Source: an uncultured Mollicutes bacterium
GTDB taxonomy: Bacteria > Bacillota_I > Bacilli_A > RFN20 > CAG-288
Direction of reading: 5' to 3'
Assembly: GCA_900539865.1 (NCBI GenBank)
Contig: UQDS01000002.1
Coordinates: forward strand, 186,001 to 250,000
DNA length: 64,000 bases
The position numbers and the translations under genes are program-made. Of the stretch, positions 1 through 7,084 are shown in pieces (within the stretch, counting starts at the first letter, position 1; each line of letters opens with the position of its first letter). The notes beneath the pieces were generated by a model. It was not told where the DNA came from. It searched no databases and saw nothing but the letters and a program-made list of their open reading frames with translations.

Positions 1-16
1 ACAAAAAGGTGAACTT

Positions 17-538
17 ATGGAAAAAACACAAAGCCAGTATTCGAAAGAATACATCGTTGAAGCACTTTTTGCCTTGATGAAGAAGGAAAATTTTACAAAT
101 ATCTCTATAGCAGATATCTGTAAAAAAGCAGGTGTTTCACGCGCGACTTATTATCGCTATTTTAAAACAAAAAAAGATGTCATCATCGCCTTCTTCCGCT
201 ACAATTTGGAACGTTATTTAGAAGCGATTTCCAAATATGACAAACGCGACTACCGCAATAACACCTATGAATTTTTCAAAAACTTCAAGGAGAACGAAGA
301 GCAGCTGATCATTTCAGAAAAGAACAACCTTCTTTACTATTACATGGAATGCATCACTCTCTATTTTGCAAAGTCCTATCGTCAAAAATTCGGTGATGAC
401 AAAGTTGAATTGAGCTATATTTATTCCGGTGCCGTCTACAATTATTCCATCTGGTGGCTCAACACCGGATTTGAAAAAAGCATCGATGAAGTCGTCGATG
501 ACTTCATCGCCTGTTTCCACATCAACAACAATTATTAA
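17..538 (+). CDS. TetR/AcrR family transcriptional regulator
   Basis: The 173-residue protein has a TetR-type helix-turn-helix at about residues 29-50 (core AGVSRATYYRYF), followed by an all-helical C-terminal half that would bind the effector and form the dimer. TetR proteins are usually repressors released by a small ligand. The start is supported by AAAGGTG 5 nt before the ATG. The gene ends at a hairpin terminator shared with the convergent regulator downstream. The nearest candidate target is the MATE efflux gene at 1792, but that gene already has a MerR-type regulator beside it, and the real target may lie upstream of the window. The C-terminal ligand domain is not recognisable to subfamily. 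Confidence 0.9.
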   Translation: MEKTQSQYSKEYIVEALFALMKKENFTNISIADICKKAGVSRATYYRYFKTKKDVIIAFFRYNLERYLEAISKYDKRDYRNNTYEFFKNFKENEEQLIISEKNNLLYYYMECITLYFAKSYRQKFGDDKVELSYIYSGAVYNYSIWWLNTGFEKSIDEVVDDFIACFHINNNY

Positions 539-597
539 AAGGCGCAATCAGAAGCATATATTTTCTTCCACAAATATATGCTTCCCGCGCCTTTTTT
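537..597. terminator. bidirectional intrinsic terminator
   Basis: Nested stem: outer AAAAGGCGC (537-545) pairs with GCGCCTTTT, and inner GAAGCATATATTT (551-563) pairs with AAATATATGCTTC (572-584). It is flanked by A4 on one side and T7 on the other, so it can stop both the TetR gene and the convergent gene at 604. Confidence 0.9.
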
Positions 598-603
598 TGT
601 TTT

Positions 604-1083
604 TTATGCTTCTTTGATCGGTATCTCAATTTTTGTGATATAGTCATCTCTTTTGATACACATACCATCGTTGATTCCGGTTTCAAAAGCATAACCTTCT
701 AACGGAATCTGATGCTCTTTTGCATATTCCATCATCTTTTGATATTGCTTGGGTAAATTATCCCAATCGCCTTGATAAAATGTCCGGAGATATTTTCCTT
801 TTTTCTGCACATATCGATTCTTCATTCCCTTTGTATTTGGCATTTGTAAAAACACCCCGGTATAATCCGTAAAATCATTTTCATACAAACTCTTTACCGG
901 AATGACAGAACCGTAAAGAATGCCATACATACGATATTTCGTATGATGTTTTGCTTCTTGAAAGATCAGTTCTGTCTGCTTTTCTAAAGAGTCTTTGCGA
1001 TCCGTATGCAACAAAATCAAATGCTGTTTCGGTTTGTCGATGATCTCGTAAGATCCAAACTCTTTCACCTGCTCATCATCCAA
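604..1083 (-). CDS. GyrI-like effector-binding domain, probable C-terminal half of a split MerR regulator
   Basis: The 159 residues look like a GyrI/AraC-effector-binding (BmrR C-terminal-like) domain, which binds hydrophobic or cationic drugs in multidrug-efflux regulators. No ATG exists at the front. The only possible start is a TTG at 1083 with no ribosome-binding site, directly after the stop of the MerR reading frame. Removing one A from the A8 tract at 1088-1095 would join the two frames into one protein of about 273 residues, the usual length of BmrR-type regulators. I read this as the second half of a frameshifted or slippage-expressed gene rather than as an independent gene. Confidence 0.75.
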   Translation of the reverse strand: MDDEQVKEFGSYEIIDKPKQHLILLHTDRKDSLEKQTELIFQEAKHHTKYRMYGILYGSVIPVKSLYENDFTDYTGVFLQMPNTKGMKNRYVQKKGKYLRTFYQGDWDNLPKQYQKMMEYAKEHQIPLEGYAFETGINDGMCIKRDDYITKIEIPIKEA

Positions 1084-1084
1084 T

Positions 1085-1426
1085 TCATTTTTTTTGATAG
1101 ACCAAGGCTTTCTTAATCTCTTTAAGATAACGAATGGTACGATCTATTTCTTCTTCCTTTTTCAAGATCATCTGATAGTAAGAAGCAAGCGTTCCTTCCT
1201 TTAAAAATTCCTTTATTTCAGGAATCGATACATTTAACTCTCTCAGCATAAGGATTGTATATAACGTCGTACACTGCTGATATGAATAATAACGGTATCC
1301 GTTTTCTTTGACATAGGCAGGTTTAAATAAGCCTACTTGTTCATACCACATCAATGTTTTCTTGTTGATTTGATGCAAGGCTGCAAATTCGCTGATAGTA
1401 AACAATTTACCGGTTTTTGTCGCCAT
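1085..1426 (-). CDS. MerR-family DNA-binding domain, probable N-terminal half of a split regulator
   Basis: The 113-residue product has a winged helix-turn-helix typical of MerR proteins: residues 9-30 hold the HTH (FTISEFAALHQINKKTLMWYE) and residues 42-52 the wing (NGYRYYSYQQ), followed by the coiled dimerisation helix. MerR drug-sensing regulators normally continue into an effector domain. Here the frame stops at a TGA right after an A8 run and the GyrI-like domain follows one frame away. The start has an AAAGGGG ribosome-binding site, and a 21-bp dyad just upstream looks like its own operator. The divergent MATE pump at 1792 is the obvious target. A HTH-only MerR protein could still bind DNA as a dimer but could not sense a ligand. 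Confidence 0.85.
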   Translation of the reverse strand: MATKTGKLFTISEFAALHQINKKTLMWYEQVGLFKPAYVKENGYRYYSYQQCTTLYTILMLRELNVSIPEIKEFLKEGTLASYYQMILKKEEEIDRTIRYLKEIKKALVYQKK

Positions 1427-1443
1427 TTTAAAATTACCCCTTT

Positions 1444-1464
1444 ACTTTACAGCTACTGTATAGT
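1444..1464. promoter_or_regulatory. MerR-type operator dyad
   Basis: ACTTTACAG (1444-1452), spacer CTA, CTGTATAGT (1456-1464): arms of 9 bp with one mismatch. The position, 17 bp before the MerR start codon, and the length fit a MerR operator, which normally sits in the spacer of the regulated promoter. It may serve autoregulation and, at a distance, the MATE gene. Confidence 0.65.
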
Positions 1465-1791
1465 TTATCATATAAATCGGCAGATAAAAACAGGCCAGAT
1501 ACGCAACGTATAGGCAAATATTCATCCCCTGCAAAAAAGATCCTTTGAGATGGATTTCACAAAGTTTCGCTTTGCTATTATGTCAATAACTGTCATTGCA
1601 CACCTAAAAGATCAATGATGGTCGTTGACACGGATAAATCAATAAGGATATTCGCCAAAATTCTTATTCTGCCTTCAGAACAATTGGAATGACTTTTCAA
1701 TGTCATTCTCTTTCCAATTGCGCTGAGAATAGTGCGCTCTTAAAAAGCGTCTTTTTCATCAGGCCTAATAGAAATTTTGAGGTGATCTGTT
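1465..1791 (+). promoter_or_regulatory. intergenic leader region of the MATE gene with several potential hairpins
   Basis: No gene is visible in this stretch. Potential stems in order: CAAAG/CTTTG around a TTTCG loop (1559-1573); nested TGTCAA/TTGACA (1581-1586 with 1625-1630) and TCATTG/CAATGA (1593-1598 with 1613-1618); AATAAG/CTTATT (1641-1646 with 1663-1668); and CAATTGGA/TCCAATTG (1681-1688 with 1713-1720) enclosing ATGAC/GTCAT. TTGACA at 1625 followed 16 bp later by GATATT could be the MATE promoter, leaving a leader of about 130 nt. I recognise no known riboswitch consensus. Confidence 0.4.
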
Positions 1792-3162
1792 ATGAATGTA
1801 AATGAAGCTACAATGGAATTCAATGCGATAGAAACTGACAATAAATTAGCGAATGATTTCAACATTCCTACCATGTTAAAATTCACAGCTCCGACAATCA
1901 TCATGATGGTTTTTATGTCTTTATACATCATGGTAGATGGTGCTTTTGTCTCTCGCTATGTCGGTGAAACCGCGCTATCTGCATTAAATATCGCTTATCC
2001 TGTCCCAAGTGTGATTTTGGCATTTTCCATTATGATTGCATCTGGGGGAAGTGCGATTATCGACAAAAACATGGGAGAAAAAGACCCGAGAAAAGCAAGA
2101 GAAAACTTCTCTTTCTTTACCCTTTTTGGAATCGTTGTCGGTGTAGTATTAGGCGCTTTGGGCATCATCTTTATCCATCCTTTATTAAATCTTTTACAAG
2201 CGACAGATGCCATCTATGATTATTGTTACAAATATCTTCTTGTCCTTCTTGCTTCTGCCCCTTTACAAGTCTTACAAGTCCTCTTCCAATATTATTTTGT
2301 CACAGCAGGAAAACCGATGATTGGTTTAACTGTAACCATTTTTGGCGGTGTATCAAACATGGTCTTAGACTATGTCTTTATCGGTCCTTTGCAATTAGAG
2401 GTGCTTGGAGCCGCTCTTGCTACTATGATCGGTTACTCTATTCCTGCAATATTCGGCCTTTTATATTTTGCCTTCCACCGCAAGGGAACTCTGTACTTTG
2501 TTAAGCCAGTCTTCCGTGGAAAAGATCTTCTGAAATGTTGTTCTAACGGTTCCTCTGAAATGGTGAATAACCTTGCAGTTGCCGTCACAACCCTGTTATT
2601 CAACGTTTTGATGCTACGTTATGCTGGCGAAACTGGTGTTGCTTCTATCACGATTATACTTTATGCACAGTATATGATGACTTCCATATTTTTAGGCTTT
2701 TCTACTGGTATCGCTCCTGTCTTTAGCTACAACCTAGGGCGCCAAGATATTTCTCAATTGAAGAAGGTCTTTAAAAACAGCATGATCATTATTACGACTG
2801 CTTCCCTTGGTGTCTTTACAATCGCTGAATTAGGGTCTGGTTTATTAACAACTATCTTTGTCGATAAAAACAGCGTCGTATACGAGATGACAAAACATGG
2901 TTTCCACCTCTTTTCTATCAGTTTTCTCTTTGTTGGTTATAACATCTTTGCCTCTGCCTTATTCACCGCTTTACACAATGGAAAAGTTTCTGCCATTCTC
3001 TCTTTCTTACGCACTTGCTTCTTCTTAATCGCTTCTCTTTATCTGCTTTCTTACCTTTGGGAAACCACCGGTATCTTCTTAGCAGTTCCTGTCGCAGAAG
3101 TTCTCTCCTTTGCTATCTCGATCTTCTATATTGTCAAACTAAAGAAGGTTTATCAGTATTAA
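1792..3162 (+). CDS. MATE family multidrug/Na+ antiporter (MepA-like)
   Basis: The 456-residue membrane protein has about 12 hydrophobic helices in two homologous halves and the MATE look of the first helix region (TAPTIIMMVFMSLYIMVDG followed by FVSRYVGETALSALNIAYP). Family members export drugs or metabolites from the cytoplasm in exchange for Na+ or H+. The length is normal for the family. The start is fixed by GAGGTGA 6 nt upstream. An N-terminal polar tail of about 25 residues precedes the first helix. The divergent MerR/GyrI-type regulator suggests drug-induced expression, which may be disturbed because that regulator is split. A strong terminator follows. Confidence 0.92.
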   Translation: MNVNEATMEFNAIETDNKLANDFNIPTMLKFTAPTIIMMVFMSLYIMVDGAFVSRYVGETALSALNIAYPVPSVILAFSIMIASGGSAIIDKNMGEKDPRKARENFSFFTLFGIVVGVVLGALGIIFIHPLLNLLQATDAIYDYCYKYLLVLLASAPLQVLQVLFQYYFVTAGKPMIGLTVTIFGGVSNMVLDYVFIGPLQLEVLGAALATMIGYSIPAIFGLLYFAFHRKGTLYFVKPVFRGKDLLKCCSNGSSEMVNNLAVAVTTLLFNVLMLRYAGETGVASITIILYAQYMMTSIFLGFSTGIAPVFSYNLGRQDISQLKKVFKNSMIIITTASLGVFTIAELGSGLLTTIFVDKNSVVYEMTKHGFHLFSISFLFVGYNIFASALFTALHNGKVSAILSFLRTCFFLIASLYLLSYLWETTGIFLAVPVAEVLSFAISIFYIVKLKKVYQY

Positions 3163-3167
3163 AAAAT

Positions 3168-3212
3168 CGCATTGTGCTTCTCCTTAAAAGAGAAAACACA
3201 ATGCGTTTTTTT
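3168..3212. terminator. bidirectional intrinsic terminator
   Basis: CGCATTGTG (3168-3176) pairs with CACAATGCG (3197-3205), with a further TTCTC/GAGAA pairing inside. A6 precedes it and T7 follows. It serves the MATE gene and the convergent glycosidase operon that ends at 3251. Confidence 0.9.
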
Positions 3213-3250
3213 CATGAAAGTTGCTTATATGATTTATATCATATATTATT

Positions 3251-5539
3251 TCATTTTTTTGATTTTACTAAATATCCTTTCGGAACATCTATTTTTACTT
3301 TTCCGGCGTTATTTTTAAAAGAGATAACTTGATTGTCATTTAATTTAAGAACAAGTTTTGCTTCTGTTTTCAACGCGTTATTCTTAGAAATGATAATCTG
3401 TTTCTTGTTCAAATCTACCCCGATGAAACCAAACAACAAGCGAAGAATAAGCGTCACCACAGAGCTGCATAAGCCATGGTTTAAACTTGCAAAGGAGGAA
3501 TTGTGTTCCCACAAGGTACCGGTGATAGATGACATCTCATAGAAATAAGATTGGATCTCTTTATAACACTGCGCTTGCAATCCAGACTCTAACAAGATAA
3601 ACAAGCGCATGAAGTATCCAGGAATGACATTTGATCCTTCGACGTTAGGATAAACGCTCTTTTTATCCCGCTCCGGTCCAAATTGTTCCACCAACATATC
3701 AAAGAGTTCTCTTTTATCTTCTCTATCTGCAATATCAAAATAGAACGCGTAATATTGGCAAGTTTCCGTAAGGTTATCTGTTTGAATAAGCTGGGAAAAT
3801 TCATCTCGAATGAGATTGTCAACATAGAATGTACCATTGTATGCAAGCTGATTGATTTTTTCTTTCAAGCGTTCATATTTTTCAAGCAACTCCGGATCAT
3901 CAAATAAAATACCGGCGGCTTTGATGGCGCTTGCATAAAGCATATTGGTTGGAATGTTTACACCGCAGACATGATCGGCATCATTGGCTTTTGACCACTC
4001 TACCATAATCCAGCTTTCCAAGTCTTCCAAGAGTTCGTATTCGTTTTCAAAATTCTGGAAATAATTTAATATTCCGAGGATTTTTGGAGTAGACAACTTT
4101 AAAATCTCATCGTCTCTTGTTCTTAAAAAATACTGGTAAATTTCTATAATGTAGAACAATGACCAGTTGGGAATAAAGACACCGTCAGGCGCTTCGGAAG
4201 GATAACACATCGGAATCATTCCATCGGGAAGATTTTCAAATTGCTTGCTCAAAGCGTAATTCTCTAAAAAGTTTCGCTCTACTAAATTTTCACCAGTGAT
4301 GCTTGCTTCAGCCATGCCCGTAAATAGAGCATCATAAAGCCATCCTGCGCGTTCTCTAGAAGGGCAATCTGTCAAGATATCTACTGCGTTTTGCGCAAAG
4401 GTGGAAACGCCTGCTTTTACAATGCGCTCAATCTTTTCATCCGCACAAGTAAAGGTAAAACGTTCTGTGTCAGGATTCTCATACAAGACAAAAGAAAGAG
4501 ATTTAAATGCGATCTTACCTTTTTTGACAATCACTCTCAGATATTTAACTGTATAGGGCTCAAAAAACATGTGTTCATAGACGCCCTTTTTCAGAGTATA
4601 CGAAACGATGTTGTGCGTCGTATTTCTATAAAAGCGTAAGTCAATTACTTCTTTTTCTTCTTTACAGTCAATTTCATCAAAAACAAAATACACTTCACTA
4701 TCTTCTAACGCTTCTAAAGAAAATTTTACAAAACCGGTCTTAGACACTGGTAACTCATAGGTCTCAAAGCAATTTGTTTCTAAGTTATCAATTTCTTGTT
4801 TTTGATAACTGAGTTTTGAAATAAATGCATTAGGGTCTACTTCCCAGTCCGCCATATCAAAAATCTTTAAAAAATCGAGGTGCATGTATCGATCGTCATA
4901 ACTCTTCTTCGAGTTATCGAGTTGAAAAACACCTGTTTCTGTCTTCTGAAACTCAAGCGCTTCATATTTTGGCTGATGAACGTTGCGAGAAAGATAACTT
5001 ATGTTCAATTTCAACTCTTCGATTTCTAAACTCTTCCAATCAGAAAATTTTTCTCCGGAGATAAAAAAGTCACATAAGTTCTTTTCAAAGCAATAAGATT
5101 CTGAAAAAGTTCTTTGAAACGAATAGCGAACCACTTTTTGAAAGCGGGTAATATTTTGATAGCAAACAAAATCCCCAGCCAAGGAAGTATAGGCAAAGAC
5201 CTGATTATCCGCTACAATTTCCGCTTGCAAAAACGGTGTCGTATTCAAAAAATAATATGAATTACAACAGTATCCTGATAATTCAATGACAAGTCTATGG
5301 AGTTTTCCACCCGTCAAATTAAACTCATCGATACGAAAATAATCGTGAGCACAACGGGCCGGTCCATAGCCGAGCAAAACGCCATTATCATAGATACGAT
5401 AAACGCTGTTTCCAGTGATTTTTAGCAATGAATCGTCTTTTATGAATCCTTCGTAAACAAAGAACAGAGAAACGTTCATCTGTTCTTTTAAACCTTTTGC
5501 ATAAATCGGTTTTGCTTTTAAAAATGTTCTATTTTGCAT
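3251..5539 (-). CDS. GH78-type alpha-L-rhamnosidase, cytoplasmic
   Basis: The 762-residue protein would release L-rhamnose from the non-reducing ends of imported oligosaccharides. N-terminal beta-rich modules fill about residues 1-370. The (alpha/alpha)6 barrel follows, with the family motif DCPSRERAGWLYD, then WIMVEWSKAND, GTLWEHNSSFASLNHG and a C-terminal beta domain. There is no signal peptide, so it acts inside the cell after import. Its ATG lies inside the last codons of the GH127-like gene (11-nt overlap), so the two are translationally coupled. The upstream genes for the importer and the nearby rhaBAD support rhamnose as product. Related GH78/GH106-like specificities cannot be excluded. 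Confidence 0.85.
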   Translation of the reverse strand: MQNRTFLKAKPIYAKGLKEQMNVSLFFVYEGFIKDDSLLKITGNSVYRIYDNGVLLGYGPARCAHDYFRIDEFNLTGGKLHRLVIELSGYCCNSYYFLNTTPFLQAEIVADNQVFAYTSLAGDFVCYQNITRFQKVVRYSFQRTFSESYCFEKNLCDFFISGEKFSDWKSLEIEELKLNISYLSRNVHQPKYEALEFQKTETGVFQLDNSKKSYDDRYMHLDFLKIFDMADWEVDPNAFISKLSYQKQEIDNLETNCFETYELPVSKTGFVKFSLEALEDSEVYFVFDEIDCKEEKEVIDLRFYRNTTHNIVSYTLKKGVYEHMFFEPYTVKYLRVIVKKGKIAFKSLSFVLYENPDTERFTFTCADEKIERIVKAGVSTFAQNAVDILTDCPSRERAGWLYDALFTGMAEASITGENLVERNFLENYALSKQFENLPDGMIPMCYPSEAPDGVFIPNWSLFYIIEIYQYFLRTRDDEILKLSTPKILGILNYFQNFENEYELLEDLESWIMVEWSKANDADHVCGVNIPTNMLYASAIKAAGILFDDPELLEKYERLKEKINQLAYNGTFYVDNLIRDEFSQLIQTDNLTETCQYYAFYFDIADREDKRELFDMLVEQFGPERDKKSVYPNVEGSNVIPGYFMRLFILLESGLQAQCYKEIQSYFYEMSSITGTLWEHNSSFASLNHGLCSSVVTLILRLLFGFIGVDLNKKQIIISKNNALKTEAKLVLKLNDNQVISFKNNAGKVKIDVPKGYLVKSKK

Positions 5540-7049
5540 ACTGTGTTTTGGTCTTTAAGACATCTTGTGAAAAGAGAGAAGAATCATATAAAGGAGAATA
5601 TTCTTTTCCATCAATTTTCACAGAGTTCTCCACTTGTTCTTCTTTTATTGTATACAACATATCACCGCAGAATACCAAATCATTTTCTTTGTGAACTTGT
5701 GGTGTGATATCGATGTTTACTTTTCTTCCTTCTTCTACTTTCATACAGATCATATCGGTGTCTTTATTTCTTTTGCTGCTGCAATCAGCATTGTTAGGAA
5801 TATAAAGACAAATCTCATCAATATTTTCTGCTTTTATCACATCGAAAGAAATGCGATTTTCATAAATATCATTGTGGATTACAAAATGATTCTTTCCGTC
5901 ATCATATTCTACATCCGCGTTGAAAGGAACATACAATACATTATCTTTCGCGTAAGCGGAAAAATCGGCAATTTCAAAAAGTCCTTCTGCAAAACGCATC
6001 GTGCAACAAAAGTAGGCTTCATATAAATGCATGTGAATTTTTTGGTTTTCATTTGTCGCACAAGTAGAGCAACCAGCACCGCCGTTATCGCGTTGGAATG
6101 TACGGAGCGTATTGACATAGATGCGATTGAAGAGACGAAGATACTCTGTCTTTGCCGTCTCTAAATACAATTGTTTTGACAACAATAAACTATCGATAAT
6201 ACAGCAAGGTTCTGTCCAAGTATCTGGGCGGGAAAACCAATTGATATTCGAATAATCTAAGGTCATTCCATGGTTGAGGTATTGCTTAAAGATATCCTCA
6301 ACTAATTCAAGATACTTCTTCTCTTGCGTCACCTTATAAAAACGGAAGATACCACGCGCACAAGAAAGCACCGCGTGCGTTTGACATTTCATCTTGATGA
6401 AATTGATATTAGAAAACATTTCAATCATCTTTTCGATGAACTTCTTCAACTCAACATGCGGATAGATTTCATACACGGCGCTTGCGCCATCTAACATGAT
6501 AAAAGCACATCCGACATCGGATGACAAATACCAACTGCCGTAAGAACCATGGAGTGTGTGACCCCCAACACCGCCATCTTCTCTGATAGCATCTGTGGGA
6601 TAATCATCATAAAAGTTTGATAATTTAACTAAAAATTGTTCCGTGATTTTCTTTATTTGTTCAAGGTATTTTTCCTGTTTTGTAATTTGATAATAGGAGA
6701 CTAAACCTCTTAAATACCAAGAGTTTCCAGAAATCTGCTGTTCATAAATGTGGTCATTTAAAATATCGCCAAAATAATAATGCGAATTGGTATGTTTGTG
6801 AATCTCAGAAAAGATCTCTTCCAACTGATCCAGGACATCTTTTTGTTCCTTTGGATATCCATCTAACGCATGAAAAAGAGAGCATAAACTCAATATGGCT
6901 CTGCCTTCAAAATCACCGGGCCAATCACCGCCGCTGGTAAAAACCAAATTCGGGCGATATAAGTCATCGGACATTCTTTTACGATTTAATAGGATTCTTC
7001 TTAACAAGTCGCCATATATTTTTTTCATAACATACCTTTCATAATTCAC
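5529..7049 (-). CDS. GH127/DUF1680-like glycoside hydrolase, cytoplasmic
   Basis: The 506-residue protein looks like a GH127-type (alpha/alpha)6-barrel enzyme, a family that includes beta-L-arabinofuranosidases with a zinc-thiolate centre. An E-x-C pair (E280, C282 in TWTEPCC) and a later Cys pair (C348, C349 in YFCCTMRF) match the spacing I recall for the catalytic acid/base and zinc cysteines of the founding enzyme. There is no signal peptide. Two starts are possible: the ATG at 7049, whose AGGAG site lies in a hairpin, and an in-frame ATG at 7028 (residue 8) preceded by GAAAGG. The 3' end overlaps the GH78 gene. The substrate is inferred only as an oligosaccharide that also carries rhamnose. 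Confidence 0.65.
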   Translation of the reverse strand: MNYERYVMKKIYGDLLRRILLNRKRMSDDLYRPNLVFTSGGDWPGDFEGRAILSLCSLFHALDGYPKEQKDVLDQLEEIFSEIHKHTNSHYYFGDILNDHIYEQQISGNSWYLRGLVSYYQITKQEKYLEQIKKITEQFLVKLSNFYDDYPTDAIREDGGVGGHTLHGSYGSWYLSSDVGCAFIMLDGASAVYEIYPHVELKKFIEKMIEMFSNINFIKMKCQTHAVLSCARGIFRFYKVTQEKKYLELVEDIFKQYLNHGMTLDYSNINWFSRPDTWTEPCCIIDSLLLSKQLYLETAKTEYLRLFNRIYVNTLRTFQRDNGGAGCSTCATNENQKIHMHLYEAYFCCTMRFAEGLFEIADFSAYAKDNVLYVPFNADVEYDDGKNHFVIHNDIYENRISFDVIKAENIDEICLYIPNNADCSSKRNKDTDMICMKVEEGRKVNIDITPQVHKENDLVFCGDMLYTIKEEQVENSVKIDGKEYSPLYDSSLFSQDVLKTKTQYAK

Positions 7050-7070
7050 TCCTGGCTAATGCCAGGAGTG
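7047..7070 (-). promoter_or_regulatory. perfect hairpin covering the ribosome-binding site of the GH127-like gene
   Basis: CACTCCTGGC (7047-7056) and GCCAGGAGTG (7061-7070) form a perfect 10-bp stem with a TAAT loop. On the coding (minus) strand the 3' arm contains the AGGAG Shine-Dalgarno site of the start at 7049. No T run follows, so this is more likely translational control or an mRNA-processing/stability element than a terminator. Confidence 0.7.
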
Positions 7071-7084
7071 AATAAATCAATCAA

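Noticed and set aside
429..617. Open frame crossing the end of the TetR gene and its terminator
   Set aside because: It overlaps the TetR gene in another frame, runs through the terminator stem and has no ribosome-binding site.
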